Below, piece by piece: positions 53,928 through 62,414 of a DNA stretch of 64,000 nucleotides. Position numbers and translations under genes: made by a program. The notes below the pieces were generated by a model that worked only from the letters and a program-made list of their open reading frames with translations, searched no databases and had not been told where the DNA came from. Position 1 is the stretch's first letter; the number at the start of each line of letters is the position of its first letter. This stretch comes from Pacificoceanicola onchidii (lineage in GTDB: Bacteria > Pseudomonadota > Alphaproteobacteria > Rhodobacterales > Rhodobacteraceae): assembly GCF_004804335.1 (NCBI RefSeq), contig NZ_SRXY01000002.1:445306-509305 (forward strand), in the 5' to 3' direction.

Positions 53928-55136
53928 ATGCTTGGCCATATGGATGGGGCAGAGATTACAGAGCGCGGCGCCGGGGTGAACCAGCGCGGGGTGCGCGATC
54001 ACAACGCGCGGCTGATCCTGTCGCTTCTGGCGCGCAGCCCCGCTGCCGGTGCCGATCTCGCGCGCCTGACCGGGCTTTCGCGCCCCACGGTGTCCACCAT
54101 CCTCAAACGGCTCGAAGAAGACCGGCTGATCCGCAAGGGTGCGCCCGTGCGTGGCAAGGTGGGCAAGCCGTCTGTCCCGATGGAGCTGAACCCTGACGGG
54201 GCGTTTTCCGTCGGGCTGAAAATTGGGCGGCGCAGCGCCGATCTGCTGCTGCTGGATTTCACCGGGACGGTTCGGGAACAGATTCAGACAACCTATGAAT
54301 ATCCCATGCCGGATGCGGTCTTTGGCTTTCTGCGCGACGGGTTGGAAAATCTCGCAGATGGTCTGGATGCGGAGGCACAAAAGCGCGTGTGTGGGATCGG
54401 GATCGGGACTCCATTCGAGCTTTGGAAATGGCATGATCTGACAGGGCGCGCAGCAGAACGCTTCCGATCCTGGAAAGACGTGAACTTCGCCGCTGAAGTC
54501 GCCCGGTTCAGCACGCTGCCCGTATCCGTGGTCAATGACGCCACCGCCGCGTGCCATGCCGAACAATTGTACGGGCGCGGGAAGGAGTTTCGCGACTACG
54601 CTTACTTCTTCATCGGCTCCTTTGTCGGCGGTGGCGTGGCCTTGAACGGCACCGTGTTCGAGGGCAACCAGGGCAATGCCGGGGCGCTTGGTTCCATGCG
54701 CACAACCGGCCCATTGGGCGAGAGCCAGCAGCTCATCGACACCGCTTCGCTGCACCTGCTAGAGGCGCGGCTGGTTGACGCCGGGATGGATCCCGAGATC
54801 ATGTGGCGCAAGCCCCAGGACTGGAGTTCGTTTGCGCGCCATGTGGAGCCGTGGATCGGGACCACCGCACAGGAACTGGCCAAGGCGTCCCTGTCGATCT
54901 GCTCGGTGATCGATTTCGAGGCGGTGTTGATCGATGGCGCGTTCCCCGAGGCGGTTCGCAACCAACTGGTCGAACGCATCCGCCGTTACCTCGTCAATCA
55001 AGACAAACGCGGGTTGATCGAACCGAAGGTCGAGGCCGGTGCGGTGGGCGAAAACGCCCGGGCCATTGGCGCCGCAAGCAGCCCGATCTTTTCGCAGTTT
55101 TTCCTCGATACGAACGCTGGCCTGTCCGGTATTTGA
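53928..55136 (+). CDS. ROK family transcriptional regulator of the frc locus
   Basis: 402 aa. N-terminal winged HTH (about 18-75; LARLTGLSRPTVSTILKRLEE) fused to a ROK sugar-kinase-like domain (GIGIGTPFELW, VNDATAACHAEQLYG, GSFVGGGVALNG). ATG at 53928 has AGGAGG upstream. Position divergent from frcBCAK makes it the likely sugar-responsive repressor. Confidence 0.9.
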   Translation: MLGHMDGAEITERGAGVNQRGVRDHNARLILSLLARSPAAGADLARLTGLSRPTVSTILKRLEEDRLIRKGAPVRGKVGKPSVPMELNPDGAFSVGLKIGRRSADLLLLDFTGTVREQIQTTYEYPMPDAVFGFLRDGLENLADGLDAEAQKRVCGIGIGTPFELWKWHDLTGRAAERFRSWKDVNFAAEVARFSTLPVSVVNDATAACHAEQLYGRGKEFRDYAYFFIGSFVGGGVALNGTVFEGNQGNAGALGSMRTTGPLGESQQLIDTASLHLLEARLVDAGMDPEIMWRKPQDWSSFARHVEPWIGTTAQELAKASLSICSVIDFEAVLIDGAFPEAVRNQLVERIRRYLVNQDKRGLIEPKVEAGAVGENARAIGAASSPIFSQFFLDTNAGLSGI

Positions 55137-55346
55137 TCCATGTAGTTGGCTTGCGCACCACCGGCGGCTCGTTCTCGATCAGATGTGGGCAATGTACTTC
55201 GCACGTTCAAAGCCGCTTGGCTAATCGGCGCGTTTACCAAGAGCAATCGCGGAATTCTCCGGAACCGGTGCTCCTTTATTCCTTAGAGCCGTCCGACCAC
55301 TTGACCGCCTTGCCCGGGCTGATAGCGATGGCCGCGAGATTCGCAC

Positions 55347-57188
55347 TTGGGACGAACGCATTTGACGACAAACCTCCAGGGAAGTTCATTCTTCGATTTC
55401 AAGCAAGTGGTTCGCGGCCAGGCTCACCTGTTCTCTCTGTCCCGCCCGTGGATGAGACAAGTCACGCGCCAGACGGTGCGCGCGGATGCCATGGCCGCCC
55501 TGACCAATGCTGCAATCGTCATGCCACAAGGCGTCGCCTTTGCCTTGGTGGCTGGCCTTCCGCCGGAGTACGGGCTCTTCACCGCGATGATCACGGCCAT
55601 CGTCGCCGGGTTCTGGGGATCTTCGATGGTCATGGTGTCCGGGCCGACCACCGCAATTTCCGCGCTGATGTTTGCAACCCTCAGCCCGATTGCACCGCCG
55701 GAAAGCCAGCTCTATATCGTGCTCGCTTTAACGCTGACCATCATGATCGGCATGCTACAGGTTGCGGCTGGTGTGGCCCGACTTGGCGGTTTGATTTCAT
55801 TCATTTCGCACTCGGTCATCGTCGGCTTTACCGCCGCTGCGGCGCTCCTGATCGCCTGCTCACAGCTTGGCCCGGCCCTCGGAGTGGAGGTTGAACGCGG
55901 TGGCAGCGTGATCCAACGCCTTCTGCGGATCGGCGAACAGATCGACCACATCAATCCGACCGCTTGCATCATCGCCTTTGTCACTCTTTTCAGCATTGTC
56001 CTCTGCCAACGCCTGTCACGACACCTGCCGGCGTATCTCGTGGCACTGGCGGTTGGCGCGGGAGCCGGACACTTGCTGCAGGCCGAAGAGAACGGCATTG
56101 CGATGTTCTCCGCCTTGTCGTCTGTTCTGCCATCCTTCCATGTGCCTGCGCCGACCATTGGGCAAATCGTCGAACTCATACCTGGGGCCATCGCCATTGC
56201 AGTGGTCGGCTTGCTGGAAGCGATTTCCATTGGTCGCGCCTTCGCAACGCGGCGAGAGGAAAAATACGATTCAAACCAGGAGATCGTTGGCCAGGGCCTT
56301 TCGAACACCTTTGGCGGTTTTCTGAGTTGTTATGCGGGGTCGGGCTCTTTCACGCGCTCTGGTCTGAACGCGGAATCCGGGGCGCAAACCCCCATGTCCG
56401 CCATTTTTGCCGCAGCATGGTTGTTCCTTCTGCTCCTGCTCCTTGCGCCTCTGGTGGTCTATATTCCGGTTCCCGCGATGGCGGGGATCATCCTCTACGT
56501 GGCCTGGCGGCTGATCAAGATTTCCGAGATTGGCCATATCCTGCAAAGCAGCAGCGAAACCGCGATCCTTGTGGCGACCTTCCTCGTCGGCGTCATTGTT
56601 GATCTGGAATACGCTATTGTTGTTGGCGTGGTCCTGTCGCTTGTCTTCTTCCTCTACGCCAGCTCTCACCCTTTTGTCGGGGTGACGGCCCCGATGATGG
56701 TCAACGGGGTGCAGCGACTGCGCAATGCCGAGCACAACGATCTCCCGCAATGCCCCAGGATTTCGATACGCCGGATTCAAGGGCAGATCTTTTTCGGCTC
56801 TGTGGACGAGCTGGAAAGAGACTTCGCCAAAATCAGTCAAGATCGCCCAAGCCGGAATATCTCTGTACTGATCTTACAAGGCATCCAGACCGTGGATCTG
56901 GCCGGTGCGGACTTTCTGAACCAACACATTCGGCGCACAAGGCGGCATGGCGGACAGGTTTTCATCGTTGCCTTGTACCCGAGTTTGATTACAGCGCTGG
57001 AGCGGTTCGGAACGATGGCGCTTCTTGGAGAAGAAAACCTCTTCCATTCCAAACGGGAAGCGATCTCACATGCGATCGCATCGGTCCCGAACGCGGACTG
57101 CGCGGGTTGTTTGAAACGGGTATTCACGGAATGCGCCGACAAACCCGGCGCCGCCTGCGCTGAGCGTCAAACCCCGGCACAAGCGTAG
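55347..57188 (+). CDS. SulP family anion permease with STAS domain
   Basis: About 600 aa. Sulphate-transporter domain of many membrane helices (MPQGVAFALVAGLPPEYGLFTAMI, SGPTTAISALMF, YAGSGSFTRSGLNAESGAQTPMS) and a C-terminal STAS domain (about 465-570; GQIFFGSVDELERDF, LILQGIQTVDLAGADFLNQ). Substrate could be sulfate, bicarbonate or another anion. The start is unclear: TTG codons at 55347 and 55362 or ATG at 55452, none with a strong site. The tail is cysteine-rich (NADCAGCLKRVFTECAD). The 210 bases before it hold no recognised gene. Confidence 0.85.
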   Translation: MGRTHLTTNLQGSSFFDFKQVVRGQAHLFSLSRPWMRQVTRQTVRADAMAALTNAAIVMPQGVAFALVAGLPPEYGLFTAMITAIVAGFWGSSMVMVSGPTTAISALMFATLSPIAPPESQLYIVLALTLTIMIGMLQVAAGVARLGGLISFISHSVIVGFTAAAALLIACSQLGPALGVEVERGGSVIQRLLRIGEQIDHINPTACIIAFVTLFSIVLCQRLSRHLPAYLVALAVGAGAGHLLQAEENGIAMFSALSSVLPSFHVPAPTIGQIVELIPGAIAIAVVGLLEAISIGRAFATRREEKYDSNQEIVGQGLSNTFGGFLSCYAGSGSFTRSGLNAESGAQTPMSAIFAAAWLFLLLLLLAPLVVYIPVPAMAGIILYVAWRLIKISEIGHILQSSSETAILVATFLVGVIVDLEYAIVVGVVLSLVFFLYASSHPFVGVTAPMMVNGVQRLRNAEHNDLPQCPRISIRRIQGQIFFGSVDELERDFAKISQDRPSRNISVLILQGIQTVDLAGADFLNQHIRRTRRHGGQVFIVALYPSLITALERFGTMALLGEENLFHSKREAISHAIASVPNADCAGCLKRVFTECADKPGAACAERQTPAQA

Positions 57189-57191
57189 CAA

Positions 57192-57216
57192 GTGAGGCGC
57201 AAAGTCTGCGCCTCAC
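57192..57216. terminator. Bidirectional terminator hairpin
   Basis: Perfect 10-base stem GTGAGGCGCA / TGCGCCTCAC, five-base loop, between the converging SulP gene and the last gene of the guanidine operon. T-tract is poor on both sides. Confidence 0.7.
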
Positions 57217-57223
57217 CCAAGGT

Positions 57224-57379
57224 TTACTTGTTGGAAAAGTGAAACCAGACGCCGACCGCGGCGGCCGCCGCGAGCACAAGAAACGCTTCGGCCCCGTGAC
57301 TGTGGAAACTGCCATCCGCATGGGCCAACGCAGGTGTGGCTGAGGCGAGTCCAGCAAGAGCAAGAAGGGTGGTTTTCAT
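57224..57379 (-). CDS. Small His-containing membrane protein at end of guanidine operon
   Basis: 51 aa, likely missed by standard calling. It starts ATGA-overlapped with the stop of the His-rich gene and has AGGAG eight bases upstream, so it is translated. It shows a signal peptide with ALA cleavage site (about 1-19, LLALAGLASATPALA), a short mature His motif (HADGSFHSHG) and a hydrophobic helix (EAFLVLAAAAAVGVWF). No known family was recognised. The exposed histidines and position suggest a periplasmic metal-binding or metal-uptake accessory role, by loose analogy with HupE/UreJ N-termini; this is inference. Confidence 0.78.
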   Translation of the reverse strand: MKTTLLALAGLASATPALAHADGSFHSHGAEAFLVLAAAAAVGVWFHFSNK

Positions 57380-57837
57380 GTTTCGATCTCCTGTTTGCGG
57401 TGTTGAAGAAAGTCGCGGATGTCGAGCATGGATTTCTCGGTCATCGACACGTAGACCAGCGACATGTTGGTACGCTCCTGAACCATCTGGCCGGGAAACG
57501 GCAGGTAGCTGAGTTCGGGCGAGCCGAAGGACGGCGAGGCGGTCCCCACCTGCCAGTCCGTTTTCAGCTCCACATCAATCAGCTTCAAAGCCTTTGCGCC
57601 GTCCTTGGACGGGCGCTCAAACGGCACACCGGCAAGTTTGAGGTAGCTCGTCTTGTCCGCTGCCTGCAAAAAACCATCGATGAACTGCGTGGCAAGAACC
57701 TGCAGATCCGCCGCCTCGTCTTCGTGATGCATGTGGCTGTGCAGATGCTCGCCGTGGGCGTGGTTATGGCCATGCCCGTGGTGGGCATGGTCGTGGTCAT
57801 GATCGTGGTGGTGATGGTGGGAATGATCGTGCGGCAT
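57376..57837 (-). CDS. Protein with extreme His-rich N-terminus, putative metal chaperone of the ureohydrolase
   Basis: 153 aa. Residues 1-38 contain 21 histidines alternating with Asp, Gly and Ala, a metal-binding tail of the kind seen in HypB and UreE proteins. Residues 42-150 form a separate domain without recognised motifs (DLQVLATQFIDGFLQAADKTSYLKLAG is its opening helix region). No P-loop, so it is not HypB. It overlaps the ureohydrolase stop by one base and the small membrane-protein gene by four, so it is co-translated with both. It probably delivers or buffers nickel or manganese for the ureohydrolase; metal and partner are inferred. Confidence 0.8.
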   Translation of the reverse strand: MPHDHSHHHHHDHDHDHAHHGHGHNHAHGEHLHSHMHHEDEAADLQVLATQFIDGFLQAADKTSYLKLAGVPFERPSKDGAKALKLIDVELKTDWQVGTASPSFGSPELSYLPFPGQMVQERTNMSLVYVSMTEKSMLDIRDFLQHRKQEIET

Positions 57838-59108
57838 CAGACGCCCACCTTGTGCGGGCCGTCATTGGACCAGCGTTTGCCTTCGAATGCGCCATGCGGC
57901 GTCGCCACCGGTTTGTCGATGAACTTCTTGTGTGCGCCGAGCTTGCCATTGGACACCAGCGCCCCGAGTACATCCACAATCACGCGAGTGCCCATCAGGG
58001 CGGTGATATCAGAGGTGTCATAAGGCGGCGAGACCTCGACCAGCTCCATGCCGCAAATCCCTTCGGCGGCAATGCCCGAGGCCAGCGCCAACGCCTCACG
58101 CGGCAGGAAGCCACCCGGTTCTGGCCAGCCGGTGCCGGGGACAAACCCGCAGTCGATGCTGTCGATGTCAAAGGACATGTAAACCATGTCCACCCCATCC
58201 CAGGCCATCTCCAGCGCCATCTCGATGGTCTTGTCGACGCCCATCTTTTCCATGTCGCCCATGGTGATGATGTTGGTCTCGCGTTCGCGCGCGACCTTCA
58301 CCGCCTCGCGCGGGACCTGCCAGCCGCCGATGCCGATCTGGACAAGGTTCCTGGCCGGGACATTGGGCAGGTTGGTTGAGTGGAACCACGGCGTGGTGTG
58401 CATCCGCTCGTCCAGATCCTTTTCCTGGATGTCTGCGTGGCGGTCAAAATGCACAATGCCGATCTTCTTCGACGTGCATTCAGCAATGCCGCGCACGCAG
58501 GGAAAGCCTATGGAGTGATCCCCACCAATCATGATCGGCAGCGAGCCGCTTGAGAAAACGTGAGACACCGCCCGGCTGATCTGATCGAATGACTTTTCGA
58601 TATTGGCTGGAATGGTGAACACGTCACCTGCATCACACAGCGTCATCTGCTCGCGCAGATCAACACCGATTTCATAGTTATAGGGCGTATAAAGCGCCGA
58701 GATCTTGCGCACCCCCTGCGGGCCAAAGCGTGTGCCGGGCCGGTACGTGGTGCCGCCGTCAAAGGGGATGCCCAGCACGGTGGCGTCGTAGTTGGCGACC
58801 TCCAGAACATCCTCCGTGTAGGGGGCCTTCAGGAAGGTGTTGATCCCAGCGAAATGCGGCAGCTCCCCACGCGCGAAGGTCGGGATGGACTTGTCCTCGA
58901 TGCTGTCCGCCCCGGTCAGCCCCATGCGCAGGGCCCAGCGACGTTCTTCGTCCCAGCGACCTTCAGGCAGATCGGCCTCCTTCTGCATGGCTTTCCAGCC
59001 AGCCAGTTTGCTCAGATCCGGGTGGTGATTGCGCTTCTCGCGCTGCGCCAGCCGGTCCCGCAGATCCGCAGGATTGTGCGACTGTCTCCGTTTCGGTTCC
59101 GTGAACAC
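57837..59108 (-). CDS. gdmH: Ureohydrolase (agmatinase/arginase family), candidate guanidine hydrolase
   Basis: 423 aa, clearly longer than usual agmatinases (about 300-330) owing to a roughly 90-residue N-terminal extension. All six binuclear metal ligands are present: His198 (GGDHS), Asp222, His224 and Asp226 (HFDRHAD), and Asp314 and Asp316 (SFDIDSID). The substrate loop reads FVPGTGWPEPGG, with Trp at the position where many family members have Thr or Gly. Start is GTG at 59108, six bases after GGGAGAG, rather than an upstream TTG. The guanidine-I riboswitch and transporter upstream point to guanidine hydrolysis to urea plus ammonia, as for nickel-dependent GdmH; agmatinase or guanidinobutyrase activity is the alternative. 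Confidence 0.78.
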   Translation of the reverse strand: MFTEPKRRQSHNPADLRDRLAQREKRNHHPDLSKLAGWKAMQKEADLPEGRWDEERRWALRMGLTGADSIEDKSIPTFARGELPHFAGINTFLKAPYTEDVLEVANYDATVLGIPFDGGTTYRPGTRFGPQGVRKISALYTPYNYEIGVDLREQMTLCDAGDVFTIPANIEKSFDQISRAVSHVFSSGSLPIMIGGDHSIGFPCVRGIAECTSKKIGIVHFDRHADIQEKDLDERMHTTPWFHSTNLPNVPARNLVQIGIGGWQVPREAVKVARERETNIITMGDMEKMGVDKTIEMALEMAWDGVDMVYMSFDIDSIDCGFVPGTGWPEPGGFLPREALALASGIAAEGICGMELVEVSPPYDTSDITALMGTRVIVDVLGALVSNGKLGAHKKFIDKPVATPHGAFEGKRWSNDGPHKVGV

Positions 59109-59206
59109 GGTATTCTCTCCCAATTCAGTATCCCGCTGATTGCGGGGGTCTTCCGAGCTTTGATGACCCTCACCTGCGGAGCCCGGGGGCGCAGGCGAGG
59201 TTGGGG

Positions 59207-59974
59207 TCAGTCCCGCGCAAGCGACGGGTATTGATCGAGGATGTCCTGAAACGGCATGCCCTTGTTTCGCGCATCGAAATCATAGGTGATCGTCGCGCCG
59301 TGCAGCCCCGGGTCGTCCGGGTCCCAACGGGGTTTGTCGAAAACCAGAACCCGATCCCCGAGCTTGAAGGCCTCGTCCAGATCATGGGTGACCATGAAAA
59401 CGGTCATGTTGGTCTCGTCCCGAAGTTCGAGAAGGAAATCATGCATTTGCAGCCGGGTACCTGGGTCCAGAGCGCCGAACGGCTCATCCAGCAGCAAGAT
59501 GCGCGGCTTGGCCGTCATCGCTTGCCCGATGGCAAGGCGCTGCTGCATGCCGCCCGATAGTGAGGCCGGATACTGGCCGGAGACGTGGTTCAACCCGATC
59601 CGCTCCAACGTGGCATCGGCCCGGCTCTCGGCCGCTTTGCGGGCCGCGCCGCGCAGGCGGCCAAACGGCTTTTCAAAGCTTTCCGCCGCGATCAGGTTCT
59701 CACGCACGGTGAGGTGCGGGAAGACAGAGTATTTCTGGAACACCACACCGCGCTCCCGGTTCGGCTCCACCGCCGTTTCGCCACCGTCGATGCTGATCGC
59801 GCCTTTGTAGGGGCGCTCCTCGGCCAGCAACATCCGCAGGAAGGTGGATTTGCCGCAGCCCGAAGCCCCCACGATCGAGATGAACTCGCCTTCGGCGACG
59901 GTGGTGTTCACACGCTCAAGGATTGAACGGTTTCCGTAACGCTGCCAGACGTTTGTGACGCTTACAAAACTCAT
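59207..59974 (-). CDS. NitT/TauT-type ABC transporter ATP-binding protein (guanidine operon)
   Basis: 255 aa: Walker A GASGCGKST near residue 34, signature LSGGMQQRLAIGQA, Walker B ILLLDEPFGALD. Belongs to the nitrate/sulfonate/taurine ATPase group often found behind guanidine-I riboswitches. ATG at 59974 overlaps the permease stop as ATGA with GGAGG upstream. A 98-base gap separates it from the ureohydrolase gene. Confidence 0.9.
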   Translation of the reverse strand: MSFVSVTNVWQRYGNRSILERVNTTVAEGEFISIVGASGCGKSTFLRMLLAEERPYKGAISIDGGETAVEPNRERGVVFQKYSVFPHLTVRENLIAAESFEKPFGRLRGAARKAAESRADATLERIGLNHVSGQYPASLSGGMQQRLAIGQAMTAKPRILLLDEPFGALDPGTRLQMHDFLLELRDETNMTVFMVTHDLDEAFKLGDRVLVFDKPRWDPDDPGLHGATITYDFDARNKGMPFQDILDQYPSLARD

Positions 59975-60783
59975 AGCCCGGCCTCCATCCACGGGAAGGC
60001 GCGGCGCGAAAGGCTCTTGAGCAGCCAGTCGATCACAAAGGCCAGAAGCGTGATCCAGATGACGTAGGTCAGGATCACATCCATGGCCAGATACCGGCGC
60101 ACAAGGAAGATCCGATAACCCAGCCCCACGTCCGAAGCCACCGCCTCCGCAGCGATCAGGAACAGCCAGGCAGAGCCGAGCGACAGGCGAACGTTGGAGA
60201 TCAGGCGCGGCAGAACCTGCGGCAGCGCAACCCGCTGCGCGATCACCCAGCTGGACGCACCGAGTGTCTGCGCCTTGACGATCTGTTCTTTCGGGATTTC
60301 CATGACCCGCTGCGCCAGATCCCGTGTCATGAAGGGCGTGATGCCGATGACGATCAGCACCACCTTGGACACTTCGCCAAGGCCAAACACGATGAACAGG
60401 ATCGGCAAAAGAGCGAGGGGCGGCACCATGGAGAGGACCGCGATAAAGCCGGAAAACAGCGAGCGCGCGTAGGGCAACAAGCCAATCGCAAGCCCCAGCA
60501 CAAGCGACAGCGCCGCCGATATGGCCACGCCCCCGCTCAGCCGCGCAAGGCTGGCAAGCGTATCATTCCAAAGCAGAATTTCCTTGGACCGTTTGTCCGG
60601 GGTCGTGAACAGCCGCTCGGCCGTCTCCGCTATCGTTGACGGTGCGGGCAGCAACTTGTCCTGCGGGTTCGCAGTCAGCCGGAAGTCGGAAGCCACCGAA
60701 TAGGCCACGAAAATCAGGACAAAGGGCAGGGCCGCCAGGATGATGGCACCGGGCCGGGCCGGAATGTGGTTGATCAGTCGCAT
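59971..60783 (-). CDS. NitT/TauT-type ABC transporter permease (guanidine operon)
   Basis: 270 aa, about six membrane helices, BPD_transp_1 family with the EAA-loop-like segment (LGASSWVIAQRVALPQVLPRL). ATG at 60783 (MRLINHIPARP) has GAGGAC upstream; a longer in-frame start is less likely. Forms the inner-membrane channel of the presumed guanidine importer. Confidence 0.9.
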   Translation of the reverse strand: MRLINHIPARPGAIILAALPFVLIFVAYSVASDFRLTANPQDKLLPAPSTIAETAERLFTTPDKRSKEILLWNDTLASLARLSGGVAISAALSLVLGLAIGLLPYARSLFSGFIAVLSMVPPLALLPILFIVFGLGEVSKVVLIVIGITPFMTRDLAQRVMEIPKEQIVKAQTLGASSWVIAQRVALPQVLPRLISNVRLSLGSAWLFLIAAEAVASDVGLGYRIFLVRRYLAMDVILTYVIWITLLAFVIDWLLKSLSRRAFPWMEAGL

Positions 60784-60846
60784 GGCAGAAGCGTCCTCAA
60801 ACCAAAAGGCGTTTGGCGGCGATGGAACCGCCACCAAACCAATGAC

Positions 60847-61914
60847 TTACAGCGCGCCGTCGGCGGCCATTTGCATGTAGGTGGTGTCAAAGCGGAACTT
60901 CACGTTCGCCTCCGAACCGCTGATGGATCCGTCCGGATAGGCAACGCCGACAAAATCCGCGCTGGGCGCGCCTTCGCCAAGGATACCCTTGTCAAAGAGG
61001 AACTCGGCCACGCTGGTCATGGTGCCCGGCAGGGCTTCGGAGCTGGCCTGCGCCACCGCGTCGGCGGGGTCAAAGAACATCTCGGTCGCGGCCATCTGGG
61101 CCTTGTAGCCAGCCAGATCCGTGCCAGAGGCTTCGGCCATCGCGGTCAGGGCGGCTTCGTCACCGGCGGCCATCAGCCCCATGACCTCGTACCACGCGCC
61201 GGCCACCGCCTTGCCAAAGTTCGGGTTGGCCTCCAGCGTTTCGGTGTTCACCACCATCAAATCGAGGATTTCGCCGGGGATTTTCGAGCTGTCAAAGAGG
61301 TTCACCGCGTCCGGGTTGGAGCCGAGAATTTCAGACACCAGCGGGTTCCATGTCACCACCGCTTGCACATCATCCGTGGCATAAGCCGCGATCATGTCCG
61401 CGTCGGAAGTGTTGATGACGGATTCCAGATCCGCCTCTTCAAGCCCAACCGTATCCAACCCGCGCGCCAGCAGGTAATGCGAGACGGAAAGCTCCACCAG
61501 ATTGACCGGCTTGCCTTTCAGGTCTTCGAGGCTGCTTGCGCCCTTGGCGATCACCGCATCGTTGCCGTTGGAATAGTCTCCGATGATCAAGGCCGTCGTA
61601 TCCACGCCGCCTCCAGAGGGGATGGAGAGCGTGTCCATATTGGTGGCCGACACCCCGTCAAAAGCTCCCGCGGTGTATTGGTTGATCGATTCCACGTAGT
61701 CATTGAACTGAACAATCTCGACATCGATGCCGTACTTTTCGGCCCATTTGTCCATGATGCCGCTGTCTTCGAGATAGCCCCAGGGCATCCAGCCCACGTA
61801 AATGGACCAAGCCAGTTTGAATTCGGTTTTTTCCTGCGCAGCAATAGGTGCGGCAGCCATGGTGAGAACGCCCGCGGCCAGCGCGGTTGCGGACATCAGA
61901 GTTTTGAGTTTCAT
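60847..61914 (-). CDS. NitT/TauT-type ABC transporter substrate-binding protein (guanidine operon)
   Basis: 355 aa. Signal peptide about 1-26 (LMSATALAAGVLTMAAAPIAA), then the SsuA/ThiY-like fold (FKLAWSIYVGWMPWGYLEDSG, DTLSIPSGGGVDTTALIIGDYS). First gene behind the guanidine-I riboswitch; the ATG at 61914 has GGGGA five bases upstream and lies 96 bases from the aptamer end. Likely binds guanidine or a guanidinium compound in the periplasm. Confidence 0.88.
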   Translation of the reverse strand: MKLKTLMSATALAAGVLTMAAAPIAAQEKTEFKLAWSIYVGWMPWGYLEDSGIMDKWAEKYGIDVEIVQFNDYVESINQYTAGAFDGVSATNMDTLSIPSGGGVDTTALIIGDYSNGNDAVIAKGASSLEDLKGKPVNLVELSVSHYLLARGLDTVGLEEADLESVINTSDADMIAAYATDDVQAVVTWNPLVSEILGSNPDAVNLFDSSKIPGEILDLMVVNTETLEANPNFGKAVAGAWYEVMGLMAAGDEAALTAMAEASGTDLAGYKAQMAATEMFFDPADAVAQASSEALPGTMTSVAEFLFDKGILGEGAPSADFVGVAYPDGSISGSEANVKFRFDTTYMQMAADGAL

Positions 61915-62010
61915 GTCGTTCCCCGTTTTCACGTCCCGCCGAAGTCATGGTCGGTTTTCGGTCCGCTGGCGGAACAATGAGATCGGGCGCGGACAAAACC
62001 TGCGCAGTAA

Positions 62011-62116
62011 CCTCCCGGGATTTTGCCCCGCCGTGTGCCTTCCCGGAATTTGCCGGGCCGGTGGCGCTTCTCGGACCAGACCTGCCTTGAAAAGACAACG
62101 GAACCCTAAGCACCCT
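62011..62116 (-). ncRNA. Guanidine-I riboswitch (ykkC class)
   Basis: Read 5' to 3' on the minus strand, the conserved blocks of the ykkC/guanidine-I aptamer occur in order: CUUAGGGUUCCG (62110-62099), UCUGGUCCGAGA, a variable hairpin CCCGG-CAAATT-CCGGG, then ACACGGCGGGGCAAAA and UCCCGGGAGG ending at 62011. It lies 96 bases upstream of the binding-protein ATG. No clear U-run terminator follows; GUCCGC (61998-61993) can pair with downstream GCGGAC, so the switch may act on translation or on an anti-terminator-like fold. It directly links the operon to guanidine. Confidence 0.92.
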
Positions 62117-62414
62117 GCCCTTCCAGCAGAGGGGCGAGCCGGTGCATTCAGCAAGGTTTCGATAACCATTTGCCGTCGTGCGGCCGAGCGTGATGGAAAA
62201 ATGGGCAGAATTTTCGGCAATCGCCCATTTTTCAGCCAGCGCTCAGGTGGCTGACGGCCAAAATCGCCGTCTCGTCGTCGCGACCGAGGTCACAACTCGT
62301 GTCCTTACCCAAGGCACCCGGACAGCTGACCCGGCCCAATTTCCAATAGATCGACGCCCAACCGGCCGCACCGCAATCGTTGACAGTCGACGGAGGGCAA
62401 GACACAATTGTTGC

